From the NCBI GenBank assembly GCA_028277545.1, contig JANQGB010001359.1, forward strand, positions 1-5,945: a DNA stretch of 5,945 nt, given 5' to 3'. This DNA comes from Phycisphaerae bacterium (GTDB lineage Bacteria; Planctomycetota; Phycisphaerae; UBA1845). The notes beneath the pieces are model-generated. The model was not told where the DNA came from. It made no database searches and worked only from the letters and a program-made list of their open reading frames with translations. Made by a program: the position numbers and the translations under genes. This document shows positions 1-5,502 of the stretch, in pieces (the first letter of the stretch is position 1; every line of letters starts with the position of its first letter).

Positions 1-1824
1 TTCCACGCTTGCTGAGTTCAGTCCGAGTGAATCCGGTCCTTCCGGCCTGCGCTCGTTATCGGTCTGGTCCTCCGCTGCCTCATCTGCTGGCTGGCCCACA
101 GGTGAGTCTGCCGACAGTGCAGCTCCCGCTTGCTCCAGGCTCCGACCGGCAGACTCCTCGCTGACGCCGGCACTCACCCCTTCCGCCGGCGCGTCCTCAC
201 CAGATGCCGGTGACCGGTCCTCCAGAACCTGTCGTTCGGTGGGCTCTGGCTGCTCCATGGCCGCAGCGTCATCACCTGTCACTTCGGCGACTATCTCCTG
301 CGCCGACTCAGCAGCCGGAGCCTGCTGCGTAGCGGGAAGATCGGGCGTCTCACTGACGGCGCTCGGCAGAGGCGCGGCCTCGGACGCGATGCCCTGCTCA
401 GGCGGGGCAGTGTCAGCGGTGTCAACGTCAACCACTCGGTCTGACTCTTCGGTGGCAGGCGCGGCGTCCAGCGCGCTGGCTCGTTCTGCCAGCTCGTTCT
501 CCAACGACTCTAGCTGCCCGGCTCGCTCCGCAAGGCTCGACTCGAGCTGTTCCAGCTCTTCCTGGCGCCGGTCGAACTGCTCGCTCGCTTCGCTCCACTG
601 TTGCTGCTGCGAGTCCTGTTCGCTGGCCAGATGCTGCTGCAACGTGTCGAGCTCCTCGCCCCGCTGCGCCAGAGAGGTCTCGCGCTCACCGAGAGCGGCC
701 TCCGCCTCAGCAAGCTCGGTCGATTGCCGTTCCAGGCGAGAACCAAGGGCCTCGAGTTCCACCGAGCGCTGCGTCAGTTGCTCCTCGAGGGCCTGCATGG
801 CCTGCTGTTGTTGGCTGCACTCCTCGCCGGACCTGCTGCGCTGCTCGTCAAGCAACTGCTGAAGCGCGTCGAGCTTCTGCGCCCGCTCGGCAAGCTCTTC
901 TTCCTGCCGGGTAGCGCTGGCCGCGGTCCGTTCCTGCTCGGCGGAGCGTTCAGCAAGCTGGTGCCGCAGACTTTCGAGAGCCTCCGCCTGTTCGGTGAGT
1001 AGAGACTCGCGCTGCCCGTGCTCCTCGGTGGCAAGCGCGTGCTGGTGATCCAATGCACCCTTCCGGTCATCCAGCTCCTGACGTCGCGCGTCAAGTTCAC
1101 GAGCCTGCTCGGCGAGTTGAGACTCTCGCCGGGCGTGGTCTTCACTGGCCTGCGACTGATTGCTGTCGAGTTCACCCTGCCGATCATCCAGTTGCTGTTG
1201 CCGCTCGGCCAGTTCCCGGGCCCGGGCCTCCAGGGTCGCTTCGCGCTGGCTCAGCTCACTGGCGGTGGACTCGACCTTGGTCGAGGTGCTCTCCAGCCGT
1301 TGCTGCAGGCTCTCGATTTCTCCCGTTCGCTCATTGAGACAGGCCTCGGCCTGGGCGATCTGTTCCTCTCGACGATCGAGTTCCTCGGACCGACCGGCAT
1401 GCGTTTCTTCGACTTGCCGCGTCTGCTCCGCGAAGGACTGCCGCTGTGCGTCGAAGTCGCGAACCCGCGCCTCGAGTTCGGCCTCTTGACGGGCAAGTTC
1501 GCTGATACGCGACTCTGTTTGCTCGGCGTCGCGGCGAGCGTCGGCCTCGATCTGCTCGCGGTACTCGGCCAGCGACCGATCGCCCGCTTCCACTTGCTGC
1601 TGGCGCTGGTCGAGATCGGCTCCGCGCCGGGCAAGCTGGCGGTCAAGGTCTGACAGGCGGGCCTGCCGGGCGGCAGACGCCTGCAGCCAGGCGTCAATGC
1701 GGCCCTGCACCTGCTGAATCGCACTCTCCAGGGCCCCGTCGTCGCTGGTGAGCAGATCCTGCGGCACCTCGAGCGCAGTTGACGAACTGGCGGTCGGACT
1801 GTCGTGGCTGTCATGCGACTGCAT
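1..1824 (-). CDS. Long coiled-coil protein with acidic disordered tail, 3'-truncated by the window edge
   Basis: The minus-strand frame is open from a TAG at 1966-1968 through position 1, so at least 608 codons from the ATG at 1824; the stop lies outside the window. I translated this frame by hand. Residues 1-30 are Ser/Asp-rich. About 31-455 are almost pure coiled coil: Glu, Gln, Arg, Ala and Leu with patterns such as ARELDARRQELDDRKGALD and no helix breakers for long runs. Residues 456-608 are acidic, Ala/Pro/Ser-rich and probably disordered. No transmembrane segment, Walker motif or known domain is visible in this part, so it is not recognisably SMC or another ATPase, though similarity searches would give weak hits to these because of composition. 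Near-exact 39-residue repeats lie at about 193-270. The start is uncertain: ATG 1875 and ATG 1950 are in frame upstream, but none has a good Shine-Dalgarno, and the composition typical of the protein begins after 1824. Function unknown; a structural or scaffolding role is likely. Confidence 0.85.
   Translation of the reverse strand, partial: MQSHDSHDSPTASSSTALEVPQDLLTSDDGALESAIQQVQGRIDAWLQASAARQARLSDLDRQLARRGADLDQRQQQVEAGDRSLAEYREQIEADARRDAEQTESRISELARQEAELEARVRDFDAQRQSFAEQTRQVEETHAGRSEELDRREEQIAQAEACLNERTGEIESLQQRLESTSTKVESTASELSQREATLEARARELAERQQQLDDRQGELDSNQSQASEDHARRESQLAEQARELDARRQELDDRKGALDHQHALATEEHGQRESLLTEQAEALESLRHQLAERSAEQERTAASATRQEEELAERAQKLDALQQLLDEQRSRSGEECSQQQQAMQALEEQLTQRSVELEALGSRLERQSTELAEAEAALGERETSLAQRGEELDTLQQHLASEQDSQQQQWSEASEQFDRRQEELEQLESSLAERAGQLESLENELAERASALDAAPATEESDRVVDVDTADTAPPEQGIASEAAPLPSAVSETPDLPATQQAPAAESAQEIVAEVTGDDAAAMEQPEPTERQVLEDRSPASGEDAPAEGVSAGVSEESAGRSLEQAGAALSADSPVGQPADEAAEDQTDNERRPEGPDSLGLNSASVE
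910..1248 (-). repeat. Tandem 39-residue coiled-coil repeats within the long coiled-coil gene
   Basis: Residues 193-231 and 232-270 align without gaps over 39 residues (QREATLEARARELAERQQQLDD against RRESQLAEQARELDARRQELDD, in shortened form: REs-L-ARELxxRxQxLDDR). A third, looser copy covers 271-305 (QRESLLTEQAEALESLRHQL) and is about 35 residues. The unit of 39 equals four heptads plus one hendecad. It probably arose by internal duplication; the DNA copies have diverged. Confidence 0.5.
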
Positions 1825-2028
1825 GCTGTACGCTGGCCACCGAAGCGGTGGCGTCCCCACAAGCGCCCGACGCATGGTTCGCCGATCGTGGCACCCGTCG
1901 CGCCGTGCAGCCAGGCCTTTCCCCGTGGCGGACTGCGCGAACCAGGGCATCTGGGCAACTATTAACTACGATACGAATCTGCACCTGAGCGCGAATACTG
2001 GCAGGATTCGACGTCTAACTGGCTTGTC

Positions 2029-2039
2029 GTAACAGTTAC
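2029..2039. promoter_or_regulatory. Short palindrome, possible operator upstream of the coiled-coil gene
   Basis: GTAAC-A-GTTAC is a perfect inverted repeat with a 1-nt centre in the AT-richer part of the gap. A second palindrome, TACCGGTA (2037-2044), overlaps its right end. Only one copy of each is seen, so function is speculative. Confidence 0.15.
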
Positions 2040-2081
2040 CGGTACTGAGGTAGTGTTATTTGAGGCGCGCTGCGGAGACGG

Positions 2082-2124
2082 CGGCCGATAACGTCGCTTC
2101 GCCGTCGTTCGGGCTTATCGGCCG
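2082..2124 (-). terminator. Perfect 10-bp inverted repeat downstream of the STN gene; probable operon-end hairpin
   Basis: CGGCCGATAA (2082-2091) and TTATCGGCCG (2115-2124) are exact reverse complements around a 23-nt loop. The hairpin starts 22 nt past the TAG of the STN gene. There is no U-tract, so it may act through Rho, protect the mRNA 3' end, or be a protein-binding site. It is the longest perfect inverted repeat I found in a non-coding part of the window. Confidence 0.45.
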
Positions 2125-2146
2125 ACTTCCCGGGCGGTATGCCAGT

Positions 2147-3271
2147 CTACTGTCCGGCTTGGTCTTCCAGCGTGAGAAGTGCCTCGCGAATGGCGTTGTT
2201 GGCTGCCTCGAGATAGCGGCCGCGGAGTTCGAGCACGTCCGGGGTGAGATCGGCTTCGTGGATGAGCAGGTGTACCTGGCTGCCGTCCGGTCGCGGAGGC
2301 AAGGCCACCCAGCCGACGTACGGCCCGCCTGGCTGCTGCACGGCCATCTGTACCGGATTGGGCTGGGTCGGCGCCGGGGAAGGCGACTCGGCCGGGTGAT
2401 AGAAGACCACGCCGTCTGGATCGATGCGGTGCCCCAGCCCGGTCGTTCCGGCCACAATCTCGAGCACTTCCGCAACGGACTTGTTCTCGACGTATAGTGA
2501 GAAGTTGTTCCGCGTGTTGACCGGCAGCGACGTCAGGGCGCTGGGTTCGCACCGCACGCGCACGCCCGCTTCTACGGAAATGCGGCTCAGCACATCGATG
2601 ACTTTGCGGTGGCTCTCTTTCAGCGATACCAGGCGCTGCAGTTGCCGGTTGATCTGATCGGTCTTCTTCAGAATGACGATCTGCGTGCCAGAGGGATACC
2701 AGGTCCAATCCAGCGCCTCACAAGCCAGGGTCAGCACCTGGTCGCCGTGTCCCGCGCCGACCCGCTGGATACCTGCAGCCAGGGGAGGCCAGCCGTCGAT
2801 GTCGCTGAACTGGAACTGGAGGCGCCCCAACAAGCCCTCCATGGCCGATGGATCGGCGGCGAAGTCGGTCCGGTGCAACTCTGCCAGGGTGTCAAGTTCA
2901 GCCCAGGTTGCCCGGCGGAGAATCCTGGACAGGGCGGCCTTGGGTAGAATGCGAATGCCACGTTCGCCGACCTCAAAGCGCAAGGCCAAGGGCACAGTCA
3001 GTTCGGCCAGGCCTTCGCGCAGTGAGATGTTCTGCATACGGGCGCTAACCGTGGTGTTGGGACCGTATGGCAGAAGATCGAGAGTTCCCTCGGAGATACT
3101 GGCCTGTACGCCGGTTTCTCGGGTGATGATCTCGAACGCCGTGGTCAGCGGCTGTTTTTCGAGGCTCAGCTCCACGGCCTGGTCGAGCGCCTGCTCGACC
3201 ACCGGCGCTATGTCCTCAGCGGCAGTGATCGAAAGCAGCGGCAGGCAAAGCACGGCAACAAGAGGTTTCAT
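2147..3271 (-). CDS. Secreted protein with repeated STN (secretin/TonB short N-terminal) type modules
   Basis: A 374-aa protein with a short signal peptide (1 to about 17, MKPLVAVLCLPLLSITA). Residues 34-110 match the STN pattern: an amphipathic helix (PLTTAFEIITRETGVQASI), a strand near TTVSARMQNIS, then a helix and strand pair ending GIRILPK. A second full module spans about 215-293 (VIDVLSRISVEAGVRV, then FSLYVENKSVAEVLEIVAGTTGL, then GVVFYHP). Residues 177-203 repeat only the second half (VLTLACEALDWTWYPSGTQIVILKK). A Pro-rich linker (295-317) leads to a C-terminal strand/helix part (318-374). There is no secretin core, TonB box or beta-barrel, so this is neither a secretin nor a TonB receptor. 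In the Fec system the receptor's STN domain contacts the anti-sigma factor FecR in the periplasm; here the gene follows an anti-sigma gene by 39 nt, so a signalling role is plausible but inferred. Protein-protein or peptidoglycan-proximal scaffolding is an alternative. Confidence 0.85.
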   Translation of the reverse strand: MKPLVAVLCLPLLSITAAEDIAPVVEQALDQAVELSLEKQPLTTAFEIITRETGVQASISEGTLDLLPYGPNTTVSARMQNISLREGLAELTVPLALRFEVGERGIRILPKAALSRILRRATWAELDTLAELHRTDFAADPSAMEGLLGRLQFQFSDIDGWPPLAAGIQRVGAGHGDQVLTLACEALDWTWYPSGTQIVILKKTDQINRQLQRLVSLKESHRKVIDVLSRISVEAGVRVRCEPSALTSLPVNTRNNFSLYVENKSVAEVLEIVAGTTGLGHRIDPDGVVFYHPAESPSPAPTQPNPVQMAVQQPGGPYVGWVALPPRPDGSQVHLLIHEADLTPDVLELRGRYLEAANNAIREALLTLEDQAGQ

Positions 3272-3300
3272 GAACCGTAACTCCTCTTCGATAGACGCAT
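3268..3300 (-). other. Ten-codon mini-ORF bridging the anti-sigma and STN genes
   Basis: On the minus strand ATG at 3300 opens a 10-codon frame (MRLSKRSYGS) that ends in TGA overlapping the STN start as ATGA. AAGGTGG (3306-3312), touching the anti-sigma stop codon TAA, lies 5 nt before this ATG and is a good Shine-Dalgarno. The STN gene's own AGAGGAG lies inside the mini-ORF. This could be a translational relay or leader peptide; it may also be chance. Confidence 0.3.
3281..3287 (-). promoter_or_regulatory. Ribosome binding site of the STN-domain gene
   Basis: AGAGGAG on the minus strand, 9 nt before the ATG at 3271. It supports that start together with the signal peptide that follows it. 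Confidence 0.65.
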
Positions 3301-3310
3301 CTAGACCACC

Positions 3311-3889
3311 TTAGAAGAAAGGCGCCGACTGTTCTGTCGTCGGGTCGCCGGGCGGCGGACCGATGCCCACAGCGGCCACAGCCACCACCGTCGACGGCAC
3401 GACCTTGGCATCCTTCAGGGGTGGTCGCGTTCTATCAAACGTGACTTCAGAAAGGGCGTGGCCGCGATTCGCATCGCTGGCCCACTCATTGGCGCGGTCA
3501 ACAGTGACCAGCGCGACCGGCGCGCCCGGTTGCGGTGATGCCGGCTGGTCTCCGGCAAAATAGAGCGTCGCCGCCACCGCGATAGCCGCGGCCGCCGACA
3601 GCGGCGTCACCAGCCGGAAGATCAGCCTGCGGCGGCGGCGGGCGTCGTCGCGCTCGCGTTTCTCAGATATAGCCGACTGAAAGCGTGACCAGTCCAGCTC
3701 CGGCGCGGCTCCCGCCCAGTTTTGCACCAACCGGTCGGTCCGGCGCAGGTCCTCCAGCAGCGCCGACAGGCTTGCGTCGGATTCGAGTCGCCGTTCGAGA
3801 TCGACACGGTCAGCCTCGCTCAGGTCGCCATCGAGGTACTGGCTTAACAGGAACTCATTATGAGTGTGCTCGTCGCCGTCCACGCTCAT
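3311..3889 (-). CDS. Probable membrane-anchored anti-sigma factor (cysteine-free)
   Basis: A 192-aa protein whose position and layout fit an anti-sigma factor for the sigma gene it overlaps. Residues 11-56 (LLSQYLDGDLSEADRVDLERRL and following) match the helical N-terminal sigma-binding part common in anti-sigma factors. Residues 57-90 are charged and end in a run of five Arg (84-88), the positive-inside border of a single transmembrane helix at about 92-112. The remaining 80 residues would be periplasmic: Pro/Gly-rich, with hydrophobic strand-like stretches near 124-130 and 163-177. The protein has no cysteine at all, so it cannot carry the HxxxCxxC zinc site of ZAS-type anti-sigma factors, although the surrounding helix pattern is similar. 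The periplasmic part is shorter than a full FecR domain and I do not recognise it. The start ATG lies in the ATGA overlap with the sigma stop, with no strong Shine-Dalgarno of its own, pointing to coupled translation. The assignment rests mostly on context. Confidence 0.85.
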   Translation of the reverse strand: MSVDGDEHTHNEFLLSQYLDGDLSEADRVDLERRLESDASLSALLEDLRRTDRLVQNWAGAAPELDWSRFQSAISEKRERDDARRRRRLIFRLVTPLSAAAAIAVAATLYFAGDQPASPQPGAPVALVTVDRANEWASDANRGHALSEVTFDRTRPPLKDAKVVPSTVVAVAAVGIGPPPGDPTTEQSAPFF

Positions 3890-4551
3890 TCGATCGACTC
3901 GCCAAAATCAAGATAGCCGGCCAGGTCCTGCTTCAACTTCTTTCTGGCCTGAAAGACGTTCCACTTCACCAGCTCCACGCTGCACTCCATTATCTCGGCC
4001 ACTTCTTTTTGAGGCAGCCCTTCGACGCAATAGAGCACCAGCGCCAGTCTCTGCTTGTCGGGCAAGGCTTCAATCGCCCGCCCCACGGTTTCCTGCACTT
4101 CTCCTGCAAGCGGCGTGTCGCCCGGTGAGCCACCTCGGTGGGTGCCGGTCAGCGCGTCTCCCATGGTCGAGCGCAATTCCTCGGTAGCTTCGACCACCTC
4201 ATCGAGGGCCATGGCGGACCTGGCCACTCCTGTCTCGCGCGACCGGCGGTAGTTGAGCGAGAGGTTGCTGACGATCCGCATCAGCCAGGGACCGAACCGC
4301 CCATGGTCCTCCAACCCTCCCAACCCCCGATAGGCCCGGAGGAAAGCGTCCTGGGCCACGTCGGCGGCGTCGTGCAGGTTTCCCAGCAGCCGGTACGCTA
4401 CCGCCACGGCCCGCCGCTGGTAGCGTCGAACCAGGTCATCGTAGGCGGCCGAGTCGCCCGCCAGGACGGAGCTTACCAGCCTGGCGTCTTCCATCGCGGC
4501 CTGCGTAACGTCGCTGCTGGATTCCTCCACGTCGTCTGCCTGTTTGGACAC
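3886..4551 (-). CDS. ECF-family RNA polymerase sigma factor
   Basis: A 221-aa sigma factor of the extracytoplasmic-function type: it directs core RNA polymerase to a specific promoter set and is usually held inactive by a membrane anti-sigma factor. Region 2 spans about 35-105: DAADVAQDAFLRAY (61-74) is the region 2.2 core-binding helix, and RFGPWLMRIVSNLSLNYRRSR (85-105) covers regions 2.3-2.4, which melt and read the -10 element. A variable linker follows (106-155). Region 4 spans about 156-210: ALPDKQRLALVLYCVEGL then the -35-reading helix-turn-helix, QKEVAEIMECSVELVKWNVFQARKKLK. There is no C-terminal extension. The start is uncertain: GTG 4551 comes directly after an in-frame TGA and has a weak Shine-Dalgarno, while GTG 4530 or ATG 4494 (202 aa, nearer the typical ECF N-terminus) are possible. 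Its stop overlaps the anti-sigma start by ATGA, so the two are translationally coupled. Target promoters cannot be told from this window. Confidence 0.93.
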   Translation of the reverse strand: MSKQADDVEESSSDVTQAAMEDARLVSSVLAGDSAAYDDLVRRYQRRAVAVAYRLLGNLHDAADVAQDAFLRAYRGLGGLEDHGRFGPWLMRIVSNLSLNYRRSRETGVARSAMALDEVVEATEELRSTMGDALTGTHRGGSPGDTPLAGEVQETVGRAIEALPDKQRLALVLYCVEGLPQKEVAEIMECSVELVKWNVFQARKKLKQDLAGYLDFGESIE

Positions 4552-4598
4552 TCACCAAGGTTCTTCGTTAGCTGATCGTTGAGTATGAGAGTGGCCGG

Positions 4599-4627
4599 AG
4601 CGTAAAGCCCGGCTGATGGCGTGTCAA
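4599..4627 (-). promoter_or_regulatory. Sigma70-like promoter for the sigma/anti-sigma/STN operon
   Basis: On the minus strand a consensus -35 box TTGACA (4622-4627) is followed by a 17-nt spacer and TACGCT (4599-4604), which matches the -10 consensus at three of six positions including the key first A and last T. The predicted transcription start is near 4592, about 40 nt before the GTG start of the sigma gene. It looks like a housekeeping-type promoter rather than a typical ECF promoter, which would suggest basal expression of the operon. Confidence 0.5.
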
Positions 4628-4639
4628 CGCGGGTGTTAT

Positions 4640-4657
4640 CGGCGCCCTACGGCGCCG
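4640..4657 (-). terminator. GC-rich hairpin between the Spy-like gene and the sigma promoter
   Basis: CGGCGCC (4640-4646) pairs perfectly with GGCGCCG (4651-4657) around a 4-nt loop. It lies 48 nt past the stop of the Spy-like gene and 12 nt upstream of the -35 box of the next promoter, a sensible place to end the upstream transcript. No U-tract follows it. Its role as terminator, or as an operator next to the promoter, is inferred. Confidence 0.35.
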
Positions 4658-4691
4658 CGAGGTGGGATGTGGCACCGCTGATGGAGGCTGG

Positions 4692-4719
4692 CCCGACCGC
4701 CAAGACTACTCCGGTCGGG
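4692..4719 (-). terminator. Inverted repeat straddling the stop codon of the Spy-like gene; possible terminator
   Basis: CCCGACCG (4692-4699) and CGGTCGGG (4712-4719) are a perfect 8-bp inverted repeat with a 12-nt loop. The TAG stop (4706-4708) sits in the loop. No U-tract follows on the minus strand, so this is not a canonical intrinsic terminator. A pyrimidine-rich run follows it on the plus strand, where I see no gene to terminate. Confidence 0.3.
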
Positions 4720-5464
4720 TCTTCTTCTCCTGTTCTCCAACCATGGGATGCAGCTTCTTTCCGTGCGGGCGGCCATGGTGCCGGGAACGTACCTGGGATC
4801 CGGGCGGACTCGACAGCAGAAGTTCGACGTCGCGGGCGATGGACTCGTCCCGCTGGCCGGATCGCGCGTGAGCCTGACGCTTCAGCCGCGTCAGTCTCTT
4901 CTCCAACAGCTCGATCATTCGCTCCGTACGCTTCTGCCGCACGTCGAACTGGCGACCAATCAGGTCCTCGATCTCAGCCCGCAGATCGGCCTGTTGCTGC
5001 TCCTCGCTGGCGTCGAAGTACTTCCGGGCCACTTGCTGGATTTCGATCTCCAGCCGCTCCTCCTTGATGCCCAGCCGGCCGAGCTTCTCGTCCTTGTCCA
5101 ACTCCCGCATCAGGCGGAGAACTCGCGGCATGACGTCGCGGATTCGCTGCCGAAAGAGGTCCGGGTTCAGCGTCTCAAGATCACGCATCTCGGACGCCAG
5201 TCGGGGAAAGTGCTCCTCTATGAACTCACGCACCTTGGCGCGTTCTTCCTCCGGAATTCGTTCAAAAAAACGCCCGCGACGACTATCGGGGCCTTTATGC
5301 CGCCCCCAGCCCGGTCGCCCACCTTCGGGTCGCTCACGCTCCTGCTCGGTTGCGGATTGCTCCTCGGACGGCGCGGGCTGAGCCTGGGAGACGCCCCCGG
5401 CCGCCAACCCAATCGCGAAACAGACGATCACGCCGTAGCGCCATCGCGGTTCGCATCCAGACAT
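4706..5464 (-). CDS. Secreted helical protein, Spy/CpxP or periplasmic metal-sensor style, with His-containing tail
   Basis: The protein is 252 aa from the ATG at 5464. Residues 1-28 look like a Sec signal peptide: Arg before a hydrophobic core, ending at Ser-Gln-Ala before Gln-Pro-Ala. Residues 30-65 are a Glu/Arg/Gly-rich disordered linker. Residues 66-216 are predicted almost entirely helical, with repeated charged heptad-like patterns (FFERIPEEERAKVREF, then RQKRTERMIELLEKRLTRLK). The C-terminal 35 residues are disordered and carry His229, His230, His234 and His239 near Met241. The small, all-helical, periplasmic design resembles Spy/CpxP chaperones and the 'heavy-metal resistance/sensor' group, but I cannot see a clear LTxxQ motif, so the family link is tentative. 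The start was chosen because AGGAAGGAG lies 7 nt upstream and it gives a clean signal peptide. A GTG at 5506 would overlap the upstream stop but adds an awkward N-terminus. It probably shares an operon with the upstream membrane protein and may work with it in envelope stress. Confidence 0.8.
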   Translation of the reverse strand: MSGCEPRWRYGVIVCFAIGLAAGGVSQAQPAPSEEQSATEQERERPEGGRPGWGRHKGPDSRRGRFFERIPEEERAKVREFIEEHFPRLASEMRDLETLNPDLFRQRIRDVMPRVLRLMRELDKDEKLGRLGIKEERLEIEIQQVARKYFDASEEQQQADLRAEIEDLIGRQFDVRQKRTERMIELLEKRLTRLKRQAHARSGQRDESIARDVELLLSSPPGSQVRSRHHGRPHGKKLHPMVGEQEKKTRPE

Positions 5465-5471
5465 GGTGACA

Positions 5472-5480
5472 CTCCTTCCT
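5472..5480 (-). promoter_or_regulatory. Strong ribosome binding site for the Spy-like gene
   Basis: On the minus strand AGGAAGGAG lies 7 nt before the ATG at 5464. It decides the start in favour of this ATG over the in-frame GTG at 5506, which overlaps the stop of the upstream gene. Confidence 0.65.
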
Positions 5481-5502
5481 GATCTCGGCGCCGCCCGGCA
5501 GG

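Larger units (their letters stand above)
1825..2146. other. Intergenic gap between the STN gene and the coiled-coil gene
   Basis: A 322-bp stretch in which I find no convincing gene. It holds the 10-bp inverted repeat near 2082-2124 and, at about 1950-2060, the most AT-rich sequence of the window, where the promoter of the coiled-coil gene would be expected. I could not find a good -35/-10 pair there. GTAACAGTTAC (2029-2039) is an odd palindrome that could be an operator. The frame of the coiled-coil gene is open back to a TAG at 1966-1968, so its 5' end may extend into this gap (ATG at 1875 or 1950). Confidence 0.6.

Noticed and set aside
1018..1653. Plus-strand ORF of 211 codons, leucine-rich, membrane-like at first sight
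   Set aside because: It is the antisense of the coiled-coil gene: Gln/Glu/Lys codons read backwards give Leu/Phe. It has no Shine-Dalgarno, no neighbours in its direction and ends inside the other gene. The same applies to the plus-strand frames at 239-862 and 601-1002.
1..1824. SMC-like or chromosome-segregation ATPase
   Set aside because: Only coiled-coil composition supports it; no Walker A, hinge or signature motif is visible in the 608 codons present.
1251..1958. Minus-strand ORF of 235 codons overlapping the start of the coiled-coil gene
   Set aside because: Its composition is Arg/Pro/Ser-rich, typical of an out-of-frame reading of GC-rich coding DNA, while the neighbouring frame gives a regular coiled coil over 600 codons.
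1950..2060. A sigma70 promoter for the coiled-coil gene
   Set aside because: TATCGT and TTAATA occur on the minus strand, but no acceptable -35 box lies 16-18 nt upstream of either, so I do not annotate one.
2673..3314. Plus-strand ORF of 213 codons opposite the STN gene
   Set aside because: Ser/Arg/Pro-rich shadow with no recognisable motif, while the minus-strand frame has a signal peptide and STN-like modules.
3311..3889. Calling the anti-sigma gene a FecR-domain protein or a zinc-finger anti-sigma factor
   Set aside because: The periplasmic part is only about 80 residues and lacks the FecR pattern, and there are no cysteines for a zinc site.
4748..5482. Plus-strand ORF of 244 codons opposite the Spy-like gene
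   Set aside because: The minus-strand frame has a signal peptide, a strong ribosome binding site and a regular helical pattern; the plus-strand frame is its leucine-rich shadow.
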